Numbered from the stretch's first letter, positions 25,177 through 34,263 are shown. The stretch is 64,000 nt of DNA from Bacteroidota bacterium (GCA_023392125.1 JAEVZS010000002.1:62001-126000); one strand, 5' to 3'. Notes: a model not told the origin generated them from the letters alone. Program-made: numbers and translations.

Positions 25177-26988
25177 TTATGATTTTATTTCTTCTTCCAG
25201 TGTGCTTATTATTTTAATTCCGGCTTCGTGTTCTTCGGACAAAGGCGTATCTCTGCCAATCGGAGCATATTGTGCCATTTCACATTTTTCCATTAGCTGT
25301 ATGAGCTGTGTAATAGTGTCATCACTAACTTTTTGTTCAGACAGGGCTTTTCTTATTTTATCCTTGGACAAGTCGGCAGTTTTAAGGTTTAGCTTGTCCG
25401 CCAGATACGTCCATAACGCTTTGAGCAGCTCCTGATAATAGATGGTTCTTTGATTTTCATGAAGCGCTTTTTCTGCTGCTTTAAGCCTTTTTCTGGCCAG
25501 AGCTCCTGCCTTACGTTTCTTGCTTCCGATACGATCAAGTGATTGCTTTCGTTTTTTCCTGGTAAAAATAAAAAGAGCAGCAAAGCCAACGATTCCTGTT
25601 AAATAGCTGATGTAAAAAGAGATGCTTCCAAACCATATTTCCTGATTGGTGCTTAATGAATAGTCATTGGTCTTTATATACCGGATATCATTTCCTATGA
25701 CTTTGATATCAGACCGGTTGCCAGAGTAATCAATGCCACTGGTAGTTGCGGACTGAGCGCCTTTTTGTACGGTGATTTCATAGGATTCACTACGTAGTTT
25801 TTCAAGCTTTCCGGTTGTCGGATTGAAACAATTAAGTTCGATAGAAGGGATGGTATAATTACCTGCATGACGGGGGATGAGGATATATTCAACGGTTTTG
25901 CTGCCGGAAACTCCATTGCCGGTAACCTTTATATTCTGGGTTATTTCCGGATCAAAGACTTCAAAATCTATCGGAAAACTGATGCGAAACGGATTGCCGG
26001 TTTTAAGATTACCTTTACCGGTGAGCTTTAGTTTTAATGAAACGGATTCATTGGCATTAACCTCTGTTTTACTGATTTCTGACTGTAGTTTCAAGTGGCC
26101 AACGATATCTGTTTCTGCGGGAATGTCTTTTACCGAAATTTTTACAGGCGGACTTTTCAGTGTTTTGTTAACCCGCTGATAGCTGGTATGCTCGAAGAAA
26201 TCATCAAAAAACGGATCGTTAAAGAAATTACGTCCCCGTTGTTTCTGGCGTACCTCCTGAATGGCTACCACTTCCAGGTCAATAGGATCAATTGTAACGC
26301 TTCCGGACTTTTGAGGTATCAGCACAAATTCAGACAGGACACCGACATTGTACAACTGCCCGTCAACATTTTCTTTTTCCCAGTTAACTACGTTGTCTTT
26401 GCGTTCTATATTTTCGCGCCAGAAACCGTCAAACTGGGGAATTTTGACATCGCTTAACTGTTGCAACTGGACTCTGGTATAAAGTTTTACCGTAGCGACC
26501 AGGGCTTCTCCTTTGTAAACTGATTTTTTGTCAACGGAAATACGAACAAAAAGATCCTTATCTGAAATGCCCGGAGCATTTTCCTGCCGGTCATTGCCGG
26601 AAGCAGAAGCATTGTCTGCGACTACTTCAATGGTTACAGGATTGGATGTATAGTGCTTTCCGTCAACTGTAATGCTGGCAGGAGCGATGGTAAACTTCCC
26701 GGCCTTTTTTGATTCGAGAACATAGGAGTACCGAATGGATACTGATTGCTGCATCCGGCCATTAATGATGCTGATCGAGCTGCTTGTGCTTTTGGAGGGT
26801 CCGTTGAGCACAGAAAATTCACTCATGTCTGCTCCTTTAAAGTCTTTCCCTTCTTTGTTTACCTCATAGGTCAGATAAAACCGCTCATTCGTTCGCACCG
26901 ATTTGGGAGCCTGACCGGAAAACACAACATCCTGACCGTGCAGCATTGCGGTCGTCAGCAGGAAAAATATAGACAGAAGATGCTTCAT
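25177..26988 (-). CDS. batD: BatD protein (oxygen tolerance family)
   Basis: A 603-residue protein starting MKHLLSIFFLLTTAMLHGQD, a signal peptide; the upstream extension in the same frame would destroy it and overlap batC. The large periplasmic part consists of repeated Ig-like beta domains (FYLTYEVNKEGKDF, VDKKSVYKGEALVATVKLYT, ANESVSLKLKLTGKGNL), the signature of the BatD/oxygen tolerance family. One transmembrane helix at about 480-500 (FYISYLTGIVGFAALFIFTR) precedes a basic cytoplasmic tail of about 110 residues with helices. It sits between batC (1-base gap) and batE (1-base gap) in the operon. Confidence 0.88.
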   Translation of the reverse strand: MKHLLSIFFLLTTAMLHGQDVVFSGQAPKSVRTNERFYLTYEVNKEGKDFKGADMSEFSVLNGPSKSTSSSISIINGRMQQSVSIRYSYVLESKKAGKFTIAPASITVDGKHYTSNPVTIEVVADNASASGNDRQENAPGISDKDLFVRISVDKKSVYKGEALVATVKLYTRVQLQQLSDVKIPQFDGFWRENIERKDNVVNWEKENVDGQLYNVGVLSEFVLIPQKSGSVTIDPIDLEVVAIQEVRQKQRGRNFFNDPFFDDFFEHTSYQRVNKTLKSPPVKISVKDIPAETDIVGHLKLQSEISKTEVNANESVSLKLKLTGKGNLKTGNPFRISFPIDFEVFDPEITQNIKVTGNGVSGSKTVEYILIPRHAGNYTIPSIELNCFNPTTGKLEKLRSESYEITVQKGAQSATTSGIDYSGNRSDIKVIGNDIRYIKTNDYSLSTNQEIWFGSISFYISYLTGIVGFAALFIFTRKKRKQSLDRIGSKKRKAGALARKRLKAAEKALHENQRTIYYQELLKALWTYLADKLNLKTADLSKDKIRKALSEQKVSDDTITQLIQLMEKCEMAQYAPIGRDTPLSEEHEAGIKIISTLEEEIKS

Positions 26989-26989
26989 A

Positions 26990-27772
26990 TTACCAGTTTT
27001 TTTCGATGTGTTTGGGTTCTGATTTTTCTTCCTTAAGGCGAATATTTTTTCTGAGCTGTTCTTCATCCTGTTCAAGTGCATTAAGTAATCGTTCCGCATC
27101 CTCGCGACTCATTGAGCCTTTGCCTGTATTGGGCTGCTGCTGGTTTTGTTCTTTTCCCGGATCGCTTTTGTCCTTTTGTCCGTTCTGCTCATCTGACTGT
27201 TTCTGCTCCTGTTCCTTACTGTTTTTTTGCTGCTTATTCTCCTGCTTCTGGTCATCTTTTGACTTGTCGTCGTTTTGATTTTGCTTGTTATCGTCCTTGT
27301 TTTCCTTATTATCTTTATTCTGTTTATCCTGCTGGTTTTGCTGATCTTCCAGCATTTTTCGGGCATAAGCCAGATTGTATCTGGTATCGTCATCCTGAGG
27401 GTTTTTTCTCAGAGCCTGCTTATAGGCATCGATACTTTGCTTGTAGTTTTTCTGTTGTAGATAGGTATTGCCTAGGTTATGCCATGCCATAGCTTCCTGT
27501 GCCGTTTCTCTGGCGAGGTTGGCAGCCAGCTGAAACTGGCTGGCTGCTTTTTCAAGGCTGTCCTGTCTGTACCATGCATTGCCCTGGTTGAACGCAGCCT
27601 CAAAAGATCCGTGATTTAGGTCACTTGCAAGACTATATTCCCTGACTGCTTCCGGATAAACTCCTTTTTCATATAGTTCATTCCCTTTTTTTAAATGCCT
27701 GTATTCATCCTGTGCATAACCGTGATACACCAGTCCTGATAGTGCCGCTATTATGATCAAAAGCTTTTTCAT
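26990..27772 (-). CDS. batC: BatC-like TPR protein
   Basis: A 260-residue exported TPR protein. A signal peptide (LLIIIAALSGLVYHGYAQ) precedes three TPR units (about 25-140; for example FNQGNAWYRQDSLEKAASQF, WHNLGNTYLQQKNYKQSIDA). The second half (about 145-240) is an extreme low-complexity linker made mainly of Gln, Asn, Lys and Asp. The last 40 residues are helical (REDAERLLNALEQDEEQLRK). The layout fits BatC of Bacteroidota, although the first half also resembles the TPR part often fused to BatB. Its start overlaps the batB stop by 4 bases, and its stop is 1 base before batD. Confidence 0.82.
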   Translation of the reverse strand: MKKLLIIIAALSGLVYHGYAQDEYRHLKKGNELYEKGVYPEAVREYSLASDLNHGSFEAAFNQGNAWYRQDSLEKAASQFQLAANLARETAQEAMAWHNLGNTYLQQKNYKQSIDAYKQALRKNPQDDDTRYNLAYARKMLEDQQNQQDKQNKDNKENKDDNKQNQNDDKSKDDQKQENKQQKNSKEQEQKQSDEQNGQKDKSDPGKEQNQQQPNTGKGSMSREDAERLLNALEQDEEQLRKNIRLKEEKSEPKHIEKNW

Positions 27773-28812
27773 ATCTGAGCATCGGATAATTTAAAACGTG
27801 CCAGAAATTTATTCTTTCTGGGTAAAATCATGAGTTCAATAACAAGTAACGCCAGAGCAATAAGCAAATAAAGCTGATAATCATCTTCATAATCAATGAC
27901 CATTTTTTCCTTAAACTCAGTCTTTTCCATGCCTTTTAGCTGCTCGTATATTCTGTCCAGACCAATGCCGTAGTTATTGGCCAGCACAAAGCTGCCCTTG
28001 CCGGCAGCTGCTATTTCGTTCAGCAATTGTTCATTAAGGCGGGAAACGACCACATTGCCCTGCCTGTCTTTACGAAACTCTTTTTTCCCGTAGCGATTGA
28101 CTGTCGGAATAGGCACTCCTTCTTTTCTTCCAAGCCCGATTGTATGAACGGATATGCCGGCTTCTGCTGCCTGTCTGGCTATGTCCACAGCATTTTCTTC
28201 GTGATTCTCGCCATCAGTTATGAGGATTATTGCCTTATCGCTTTTTTTGTCCTCAGAAAAGGACTTCATTGCCATTTTGAGCGCTCCGCCGATATCTGTT
28301 CCCTGAGTGCTGATAATGTCCGTATCGATGCCTCGGAGATACATTTTAATAACGGCATAGTCTGTCGTCAGTGGTACGGGATAAAATGACTTACCGGCAA
28401 AAATGATTAATCCGACACGGTCACCACGGATTTTGCTCAAAAGCTGAATGATTTCCTGACGGGCTTTTTCAAGCCGGCTTGGGCTTATATCCTCCGCTTT
28501 CATACTGTTGGAAATATCAAGAGCGATAATTACTTCAGCTCCTTTTACTTTCACCTTGTCCATGCGGGCACCGGTCTGAGGGTTGGCAATGGCTATAATA
28601 AGAAAAACCAGCCCGATCAGTATGATTATATTTTTCCATATCAGGCTGCCCGGCGATGAAGCAGCAAAGAGCTGTTGACGTATATGCTCAGGTCCGAGAA
28701 GTCTGTATGTTTTTTTTCTACAGTAATTACGAAGGATGAAAAGAAGCAGCAATACCGGGATTATCAGTAATACCCAGAACGCCTCCGTATATTCAAATTT
28801 CCAGTTTTCCAT
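27769..28812 (-). CDS. batB: BatB: von Willebrand factor A membrane protein
   Basis: A 347-residue protein with two N-terminal hydrophobic segments (FWVLLIIPVLLLLFILR and LIWKNIIILIGLVFLIIAIA), a VWA domain from about residue 85, and a C-terminal helix (LYLLIALALLVIELMILP). The metal-binding MIDAS is intact: DISNS at about 93-97, a Thr in the PLTTDYAV region, and Asp in ILITDGENHEE. It displays the VWA domain to the periplasm, or cytoplasm, together with BatA. It overlaps batC by 4 bases and lies 6 bases after batA. Confidence 0.9.
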   Translation of the reverse strand: MENWKFEYTEAFWVLLIIPVLLLLFILRNYCRKKTYRLLGPEHIRQQLFAASSPGSLIWKNIIILIGLVFLIIAIANPQTGARMDKVKVKGAEVIIALDISNSMKAEDISPSRLEKARQEIIQLLSKIRGDRVGLIIFAGKSFYPVPLTTDYAVIKMYLRGIDTDIISTQGTDIGGALKMAMKSFSEDKKSDKAIILITDGENHEENAVDIARQAAEAGISVHTIGLGRKEGVPIPTVNRYGKKEFRKDRQGNVVVSRLNEQLLNEIAAAGKGSFVLANNYGIGLDRIYEQLKGMEKTEFKEKMVIDYEDDYQLYLLIALALLVIELMILPRKNKFLARFKLSDAQI

Positions 28813-28818
28813 GTCTTT

Positions 28819-29793
28819 CTATGAAAGTATAGCCAAAAAAGTGTTTCTCAGAAAAACTTCAATAAGCAAAAGTGCCAGCGCAATAATAGCCAGCGGATAA
28901 AACTCTTCGGTACTGTTTTGGTACTCAGTAACGTCCAGCTTGGTTTTTTCCAGCCGGTCAATCTCATCATAAATACCGCTCAAGGCATTTTTGTCTTTGG
29001 CACGAAAGTATTTTCCGCCAGTCTGTGTGGCAATTTCCCTGAGCATACGCTCATCAAGCTCGGCTTTTATAGGGCCATAGGGGGTCATTACGGTTGCCTG
29101 ATCGGTGCCGACTCCTACAGTATATACTTTAACTCCTTCTGCCTGTGCAAGCTCAGCTGCCGTACGTGGTGAGACAGAGCCCTGATTATTGACTCCGTCT
29201 GTGAGCAAAATGACAATCCTGCTGGCCGCATCGCTTTTTCTCAGCCGGTTAACGGCTGTAGCAAGTCCCATGCCTATACCGGTACCATCTTTCAGCAGTT
29301 TGGGTTCGATCTGGTCCATCAACTGATTCAGATTGGCATGATCAGTTGTAAGTGGACACTGAGTAAGACTTTCTCCTGCAAATATGACCAGCCCGATACG
29401 ATCGTATGGTCGTTTGCGGACAAACTCTTTGGCTACTTCTTTAGAAACCTGCAGGCGATCGGGTTTGAAATCTGTGGCCAGCATACTGATGGACACATCC
29501 TGTGAAATAATGATATCTATACCCTCTACAGAAGAATCTTTCCAGCTGTCAAATGTCTGAGGACGGCAAAGAGCTACAATAAGGCAGGAGAGTGCAAGTA
29601 TCCGAAGTACAAACGGTATATGGCGCAAATAAACACGAAATCCGGGTTTGATATCCCTGAATACACTTGTGCCGGAGACGGTATAAGCAGGATAAATCCG
29701 TCGCTGCCGCACTATATACCATATGATAAGGGGTATAAGGCCGATAAACAGATAGAAATATTCAGGATTCTTAAATGCTATATCATTCATCAT
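28819..29793 (-). CDS. batA: BatA: von Willebrand factor A membrane protein
   Basis: A 324-residue VWA protein with N-terminal hydrophobic segments (YFYLFIGLIPLIIWYIVR, IPFVLRILALSCLIVALCRP), a VWA domain with intact MIDAS (SQDVSISMLATD around residue 92; ILLTDGVNNQG around 195) and a C-terminal helix (YPLAIIALALLLIEVFL). This is the usual BatA arrangement and it is a paralogue of the following BatB. The start overlaps the DUF4381-like gene by 4 bases. In the Bat complex the two VWA proteins are thought to form heteromers (inference from paired occurrence). Confidence 0.9.
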   Translation of the reverse strand: MMNDIAFKNPEYFYLFIGLIPLIIWYIVRQRRIYPAYTVSGTSVFRDIKPGFRVYLRHIPFVLRILALSCLIVALCRPQTFDSWKDSSVEGIDIIISQDVSISMLATDFKPDRLQVSKEVAKEFVRKRPYDRIGLVIFAGESLTQCPLTTDHANLNQLMDQIEPKLLKDGTGIGMGLATAVNRLRKSDAASRIVILLTDGVNNQGSVSPRTAAELAQAEGVKVYTVGVGTDQATVMTPYGPIKAELDERMLREIATQTGGKYFRAKDKNALSGIYDEIDRLEKTKLDVTEYQNSTEEFYPLAIIALALLLIEVFLRNTFLAILS

Positions 29794-30737
29794 TCAGTCT
29801 CCTTTTTTGATTGATCATGAGAAGTGCGCTCAATAAACTGCCGGGCACTGTTCATGCTTTGCTCATTTTCAGGTGCCAGCGGTATGTATTTAGCGAACTT
29901 GACCGCATCGGCAAGCCGCAGTAGTTGCCCGAGGTTTTCATACAGCTGCTTATCTGTGCCGGCCGGAGAATATTTCAGCATTGCCAGGATGGCGCCGGAA
30001 GTTTGTTCGAGAGCAGGAATATTGAACCGGACTTCGATGTACCGTCTGACAATGTCAGTCAGGGTGCTATGATACGCTTTGTGCTGGTTTTTTTGCCAGA
30101 GCTTTTCACTATCCAGTTTTTGTAATGCTTCGAGTGCAACAATATGAGCAGGTATGACAGGAGCGGAGGGTACAGGTGTCTGTCGGGGCTGTTTTCTGCG
30201 ATACAGCAGATACCATACAAGAGCTGTAACCGGAACAAGCAACAGAAGCCACCACATCCATTTGTAATTGCCGGGTAGAATAGGTGCCGGTATGATAGTA
30301 ACAGGCTTTATATCTTTGGGTGCCTGTGCCGTATCCACTGCAACATCCTGAACATAAAAGGAAACCGGCTGACTCTGCAATGTATCTCTGGTAAGACTGT
30401 CATATATGATAAATTTAAATGCCGGAATAGTATGAGCGCCTGTGTCAAAGGATGTAATGGTTAACTGACGAATATAGTCGCGTATATCTTTCTTCTGAAT
30501 AGAGTCAGTTTCGCTTTGCTCAATGACTTCTATGGCAGAAGTAAGCGTGTCTCCCAATGTTGGCATTATGCAAAAGAAACCAGTATTGACCGAAGCCCGG
30601 AGCTGTATGATTGTCTGTTCGCCGATACGAATGGTATCCCGGTCAGGAATTGCTTCAACCCGGGAGGGCTGAGTATAACCGGGAAAGGAAAATATCAGCA
30701 GAGGCAGCAGTCCAAAAATCAATATATTCTTCATCAT
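29790..30737 (-). CDS. DUF4381-like membrane protein of the Bat operon
   Basis: A 315-residue protein with signal peptide (LIFGLLPLLIFSFPGYTQP), a periplasmic beta-rich domain (about 20-150; DTIRIGEQTIIQLRASVNTG), a single strong transmembrane helix (MWWLLLLVPVTALVWYLLYR, about 165-185) and a cytoplasmic helical domain with the tryptophan/tyrosine-rich AYHSTLTDIVRRYIEVRFN. This single-helix layout is the DUF4381-type protein found between DUF58 and batA genes. It overlaps both neighbours by 4 bases, so it is translationally coupled to them. Function unknown; membrane scaffold of the MoxR/Bat system is likely. Confidence 0.78.
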   Translation of the reverse strand: MMKNILIFGLLPLLIFSFPGYTQPSRVEAIPDRDTIRIGEQTIIQLRASVNTGFFCIMPTLGDTLTSAIEVIEQSETDSIQKKDIRDYIRQLTITSFDTGAHTIPAFKFIIYDSLTRDTLQSQPVSFYVQDVAVDTAQAPKDIKPVTIIPAPILPGNYKWMWWLLLLVPVTALVWYLLYRRKQPRQTPVPSAPVIPAHIVALEALQKLDSEKLWQKNQHKAYHSTLTDIVRRYIEVRFNIPALEQTSGAILAMLKYSPAGTDKQLYENLGQLLRLADAVKFAKYIPLAPENEQSMNSARQFIERTSHDQSKKETE

Positions 30738-31600
30738 CGGTTTTTAAACAGCATAATCAGTGGGTTAACATAGGATTGATCGGTACGGATTTCCGTATAG
30801 TCGATTCCTGCTTTACGGAACAGGCTTTTAGTCCGTGCAGCCTGCTCTTTACGATGTTTACCAAACTGTTCCCGTACAGCTTTGCTCGCTGTATCAACAT
30901 ACAGTTCCTGGCCGCTTTCGGCATCGAGCATCCGGACGATACCAAGATTGGGAAGCTCTTCTTCCAGAGGATCATAGACCCGCAGTCCGATCAGATCATG
31001 TTTGTTTCTGGCAAACCGTAACGACTGCTCTATACTCTGATGATCCATAAAGTCAGAAATCAAAAAGGCCGTACAACGTTTTTTGATGACGTTCACAAAG
31101 TATCCTAACGTTTCGGAAATATCGGTGTCTTTTTGCTCCGGTTCAAAATTAAGAAGTTCGCGAATTAGTGTGAGCACATGGCTCCGTCCTTTTTTGGGAG
31201 GAATAAACTTTTCAATTTTCCCGCTAAACAGGATGGCTCCGATTTTATCATTGTTCTGTATGGCAGAAAATGCCAAAACAGCCGCGATTTCTGTTATCCG
31301 TTCTTTTTTCAGGCCATAGTTTCCGCCATACACACCGGACGCGCTTACATCGATCAGTAACATGAGGGTCAGCTCACGCTCTTCTTCGAAAATTTTAATA
31401 TACGGATGATTGAAACGGGCGGTAACTTTCCAGTCTATTGTCCGGATATCATCACCGGGCTGATATTCTCTGACCTCACTAAAGGCCATGCCGCGCCCTT
31501 TGAAAGCACTGTGATACTCTCCGGCAAAAATATTGGTTGAAAGGCCTTTGGTTTTTATTTCGATAGCGCGAACCTTCTTTAACAATTCAGATGTCTGCAT
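30734..31600 (-). CDS. DUF58 family protein (VWA-like partner of MoxR)
   Basis: A 288-residue soluble DUF58 protein. Seen: GRGMAFSEVREYQPGDDIR (about 35-53) immediately followed by the DWKVTAR family signature, a VWA-like strand LMLLIDVSASGVYGG with a DxSxS metal motif, and AFLISDFMDHQSIEQSLRFA. DUF58 proteins are regularly encoded next to MoxR ATPases and VWA proteins and are thought to be their partners or substrates. It begins 27 bases after moxR and overlaps the DUF4381-like gene by 4 bases. Confidence 0.9.
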   Translation of the reverse strand: MQTSELLKKVRAIEIKTKGLSTNIFAGEYHSAFKGRGMAFSEVREYQPGDDIRTIDWKVTARFNHPYIKIFEEERELTLMLLIDVSASGVYGGNYGLKKERITEIAAVLAFSAIQNNDKIGAILFSGKIEKFIPPKKGRSHVLTLIRELLNFEPEQKDTDISETLGYFVNVIKKRCTAFLISDFMDHQSIEQSLRFARNKHDLIGLRVYDPLEEELPNLGIVRMLDAESGQELYVDTASKAVREQFGKHRKEQAARTKSLFRKAGIDYTEIRTDQSYVNPLIMLFKNR

Positions 31601-31627
31601 GCTTCTTCCGTTGTCTGTAAAAAAGGT

Positions 31628-32632
31628 TTATGGAACTTCTACTTTATTGAGTATTTCAGTGATAATATGCTGAGTCGTTACATTGTCCGCCTCAGCCTCG
31701 TAGCTAAGACCAATCCGGTGGCGAAGCACGTCATGGCATACTTCCCGGACATCTTCCGGAATCACATAACCGCGGTGATGGATGAAGGCATATGCTCTGG
31801 CTGCAATAGCGAGACTTATGCTGGCACGCGGAGAGGCTCCGAAACTGATGTAGTTTTTGACAGAGCCAAGTCCTGCACCTTCCGGATCGCGGGTTGCAAA
31901 TACCAGATCAACGATATAATTCTCGATTTTTTCATCCAGATATATTTCAGTCACCAGATTGCGGGCATTTATGATATCCTGAGGTTTTACTACTGGTGAA
32001 GCGAAAGGTCTCTGCTTACCGATATTCTGACGTATGATGCGTTTTTCTTCCTCTTTTTTAGGATAATCAATGATCACTTTCAGCATAAAACGGTCTACCT
32101 GAGCTTCCGGAAGAGGATAGGTACCTTCCTGCTCGACAGGGTTCTGAGTTGCCAGTACCAGAAAAGGCTCTTCCATCCGGTAGCTGGTATCACCAATAGT
32201 TACTTGTCGTTCCTGCATTACTTCAAGCAGTGCACTTTGTACTTTAGCCGGGGCGCGGTTTATTTCGTCGGCCAGGATAAAGTTGGAAAAAATCGGCCCT
32301 TTGCGAAGCGTAAATTCCTCATTTCGCTGACTATATACCATAGTACCGATCAGGTCTGCCGGAAGCAGATCGGGAGTGAACTGTATACGGCTAAAATCGA
32401 CATCAATGGCTGTTGCCAGGGTATTTATTGCCAGTGTTTTGGCTAAGCCAGGGACGCCTTCGAGTAAAATATGACCATTAGCCAGCAAGGCAATGATCAA
32501 CCGTTCAGACAGTTTTTCCTGTCCGACTATGACCTTGTTCATTTCCATTCGGAGAAGGTCGATAAACGCACTTTCCCTGGCTATTTTTTCATTAATTTCT
32601 CTAATGTCAATTCCTGTTTCTGTCGCGTTCAT
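31628..32632 (-). CDS. moxR: MoxR family AAA ATPase
   Basis: First gene of the eight-gene Bat operon. The 334 residues (start MNATETGIDIREINEKIA, preferred over a longer frame) contain Walker A-like GVPGLAKTLAINTLA (about 60-74), Walker B FILADEINRAPAKVQSALLE, a sensor-1 region FLVLATQNPVEQEGTYPLP and arginine sensor PEAQVDRFMLKV, followed by the C-terminal helical lid with GASPRASISLAIAARAYAF. MoxR ATPases act as chaperone-like remodelers for VWA partners. A promoter matching the Bacteroidota consensus lies 23 bases upstream. Confidence 0.93.
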   Translation of the reverse strand: MNATETGIDIREINEKIARESAFIDLLRMEMNKVIVGQEKLSERLIIALLANGHILLEGVPGLAKTLAINTLATAIDVDFSRIQFTPDLLPADLIGTMVYSQRNEEFTLRKGPIFSNFILADEINRAPAKVQSALLEVMQERQVTIGDTSYRMEEPFLVLATQNPVEQEGTYPLPEAQVDRFMLKVIIDYPKKEEEKRIIRQNIGKQRPFASPVVKPQDIINARNLVTEIYLDEKIENYIVDLVFATRDPEGAGLGSVKNYISFGASPRASISLAIAARAYAFIHHRGYVIPEDVREVCHDVLRHRIGLSYEAEADNVTTQHIITEILNKVEVP

Positions 32633-32654
32633 AAATTCATTTACTAAAATCGTT

Positions 32655-32684
32655 GAAATATAAAAAGTAGTGATCCGGGACAAA
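32655..32684 (-). promoter_or_regulatory. Promoter of the moxR/Bat operon
   Basis: On the minus strand TTTG (32684-32681), an 18-base spacer and TATATTTC (32662-32655), one mismatch from TAnnTTTG. It lies 23 bases before the moxR start and would drive the eight genes down to batE. Confidence 0.55.
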
Positions 32685-32981
32685 ATACCGGGCCATTAAC
32701 TCTGCATTTGTGAATGGCCTGATATCAAAAGTCAGACCATTTTTTATTTAGGCGTAATGATGCCTGAAAATTAAGAATCTGCTTGGCGATGCAGCTAAAA
32801 TTATTTAGGATAAATCTTTTTTTCAAGCCGGATCCGAAAAAATGTCAGAGACTTTCCGACAGGCGGTAAATCTGAATGACTGTCCGGTGTATGATAAATA
32901 ACTATTATCCAGCTATGAAGAAAGGAGGCTCCCCTCGCTGACAGGGCAGGGGAGCATTGGAGATTGATATCGGGATACTCG
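32685..32981. other. Intergenic stretch between moxR and the hydroxylase gene
   Basis: No gene seen. It holds a plus-oriented hairpin at 32713-32746 (AATGGCCTGA / TCAGACCATT then TTTTT) although no plus-strand gene precedes it, and a perfect 8-base hairpin GCTCCCCT/AGGGGAGC at 32928-32955 that begins 27 bases after the stop of the hydroxylase gene and may act as its weak terminator. Confidence 0.5.
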
Positions 32982-33617
32982 TTATTTCTTCGTTTTTTCA
33001 GGCATGGTGCCGAATACATAATCCCAGAGTGGTGAAGATACTCCAAATGCACGTCCGGCGTCTTTATAATGATGAATGCTGTGATGAATCCATAATGTCC
33101 GGAAGCTGTTCTGGGGAGGCCGATATGCGTGAACAATGTAATGCACGAACAAGTATGCGGAATACCCCAAAATGAAGCCGGGCAGAAATGCGAAGGTAAA
33201 TTCACCCAGAAGCAGGTAGGTGCTGCCCAGCAGGAAAGCTGCTACAATAATTGATACAACCGGGGGCATAGCCAGCCGGCTTTTGTCTTTGGGGTAATCG
33301 TGATGAACACCATGCATCAGATATTGCAGGCGACGTAATCGGGGACCTCCTGCTTTCATATGATAAATAAAGCGATGCATCAGATACTCGGTTAGTGTAA
33401 AGACAAGCAGTCCGGTACCAAACAAGAGGATTATGGTAGCAGGAGGGAGGTCTGCCATTTTATAGGCAAGGCCGAGCAGAAATAAGGAAAAGACTACAAA
33501 TATGCTTACCGGTACTGCGATATGGGTACGGGTAAGTTTTTCTAAAACAGGATTGGAAAACAATTGCTTACTGCCCGAATTGGATGGCTTTCCGGTAGTT
33601 TTCATTGCATGGCTCAT
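32982..33617 (-). CDS. Fatty acid hydroxylase superfamily membrane protein
   Basis: A 211-residue di-iron membrane enzyme of the sterol desaturase/fatty acid hydroxylase superfamily. Four hydrophobic helices and the eight-histidine set are visible: EYLMHRFIYHMKAG (about 90-103), YLMHGVHHDYPKDKSR (about 112-127), FVHYIVHAYRP (about 163-173) and IHHSIHHYKDAGRAFG (about 182-197). The spacing and the HHDYPKD box resemble the fatty acid 2-hydroxylase branch acting on sphingolipid or lipid A acyl chains, which fits Bacteroidota lipids (inference). Start MSHAMKTTGKPSN at 33617 is chosen because the longer frame overlaps the upstream gene. It follows the DUF6134 gene by 22 bases. Confidence 0.85.
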   Translation of the reverse strand: MSHAMKTTGKPSNSGSKQLFSNPVLEKLTRTHIAVPVSIFVVFSLFLLGLAYKMADLPPATIILLFGTGLLVFTLTEYLMHRFIYHMKAGGPRLRRLQYLMHGVHHDYPKDKSRLAMPPVVSIIVAAFLLGSTYLLLGEFTFAFLPGFILGYSAYLFVHYIVHAYRPPQNSFRTLWIHHSIHHYKDAGRAFGVSSPLWDYVFGTMPEKTKK

Positions 33618-33639
33618 AGTATTATTTTTTTGAATTGAT

Positions 33640-34263
33640 TTATTGTAATTTGAATTGAAGTTTCCCAAATGGAACAGCAGCATCTACTATCTTGCATATT
33701 CCCCCCGAATACGTATAGAAGTTTTTACTGCCACCTGGCAAAATGAGCATGTATTTATCTTCATTTACCCGATGAAGGGGAAGGTATCGGCCATATCTTT
33801 CCGAAAATACATGCCTGTTTCGTTCGGGCTTGTTATAATAGAGCATAGTAAGGCTGTATGAAATATGGCTGCTGTCGAGCAGGTAGGTATTTTTGTCACT
33901 GACAATCCTGTAACCGCTTTCAGATTTGTTTACCAGACAGCTGGATCGGATTTCATTGTTGATTCTTTCATTTGATGATGAACGAATCAGATGATTGTCT
34001 GAAAAAGTACTCTCGATATCAAACCGGATGTCCAGATTTTTAATGGGTAGGTTGTAGTGAACTCTGCTTATAAAGGAGTAATGCCAGAGTTCGTTTGCCA
34101 TTCTTCGTCTGACTTCCAGAAACCCGATCTTTTTATCATTGAACGTAATATCATATACCAGCAGGTCATCTTTTTCAGCTGTCCTGAATGTAAAGCCAAC
34201 ATTAAACAGAAGTATGAATGCGATCAGATAACAGGTATATCTGTTATGTGTATGAATGGACAT
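33640..34263 (-). CDS. Exported DUF6134-like protein
   Basis: A 207-residue protein with an N-terminal hydrophobic signal (CYLIAFILLFNVGFTFRT) and a beta-rich body beginning DDLLVYDITFNDKKIGFLEV, typical of DUF6134 proteins of unknown function that start with a barrel-like strand pattern. It ends with AAVPFGKLQFKLQ. It is upstream of and co-directional with the fatty acid hydroxylase gene, suggesting joint action on envelope lipids, but this is only context. The 277 bases upstream (34264-34540) hold no convincing gene or hairpin. Confidence 0.65.
   Translation of the reverse strand: MSIHTHNRYTCYLIAFILLFNVGFTFRTAEKDDLLVYDITFNDKKIGFLEVRRRMANELWHYSFISRVHYNLPIKNLDIRFDIESTFSDNHLIRSSSNERINNEIRSSCLVNKSESGYRIVSDKNTYLLDSSHISYSLTMLYYNKPERNRHVFSERYGRYLPLHRVNEDKYMLILPGGSKNFYTYSGGICKIVDAAVPFGKLQFKLQ

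Noticed and set aside
25177..27099. Longer start for batD at 27099
   Set aside because: It would overlap batC by about 110 bases and hide the signal peptide that begins at 26988.
27112..27492. Plus-strand open frames opposite the Gln/Asn/Lys-rich part of batC
   Set aside because: They arise from the low-complexity coding repeat on the minus strand and encode Cys/Phe-rich sequence without similarity.
26990..27772. Repetitive Gln/Lys/Asp-rich stretch considered as a DNA repeat or CRISPR-like array
   Set aside because: No regular unit length or spacer pattern; it is a coding low-complexity linker.
32801..33205. Open frame of 134 codons on the minus strand
   Set aside because: Out of frame with the fatty acid hydroxylase over its first part and Cys/His/Ser-rich without domain similarity.
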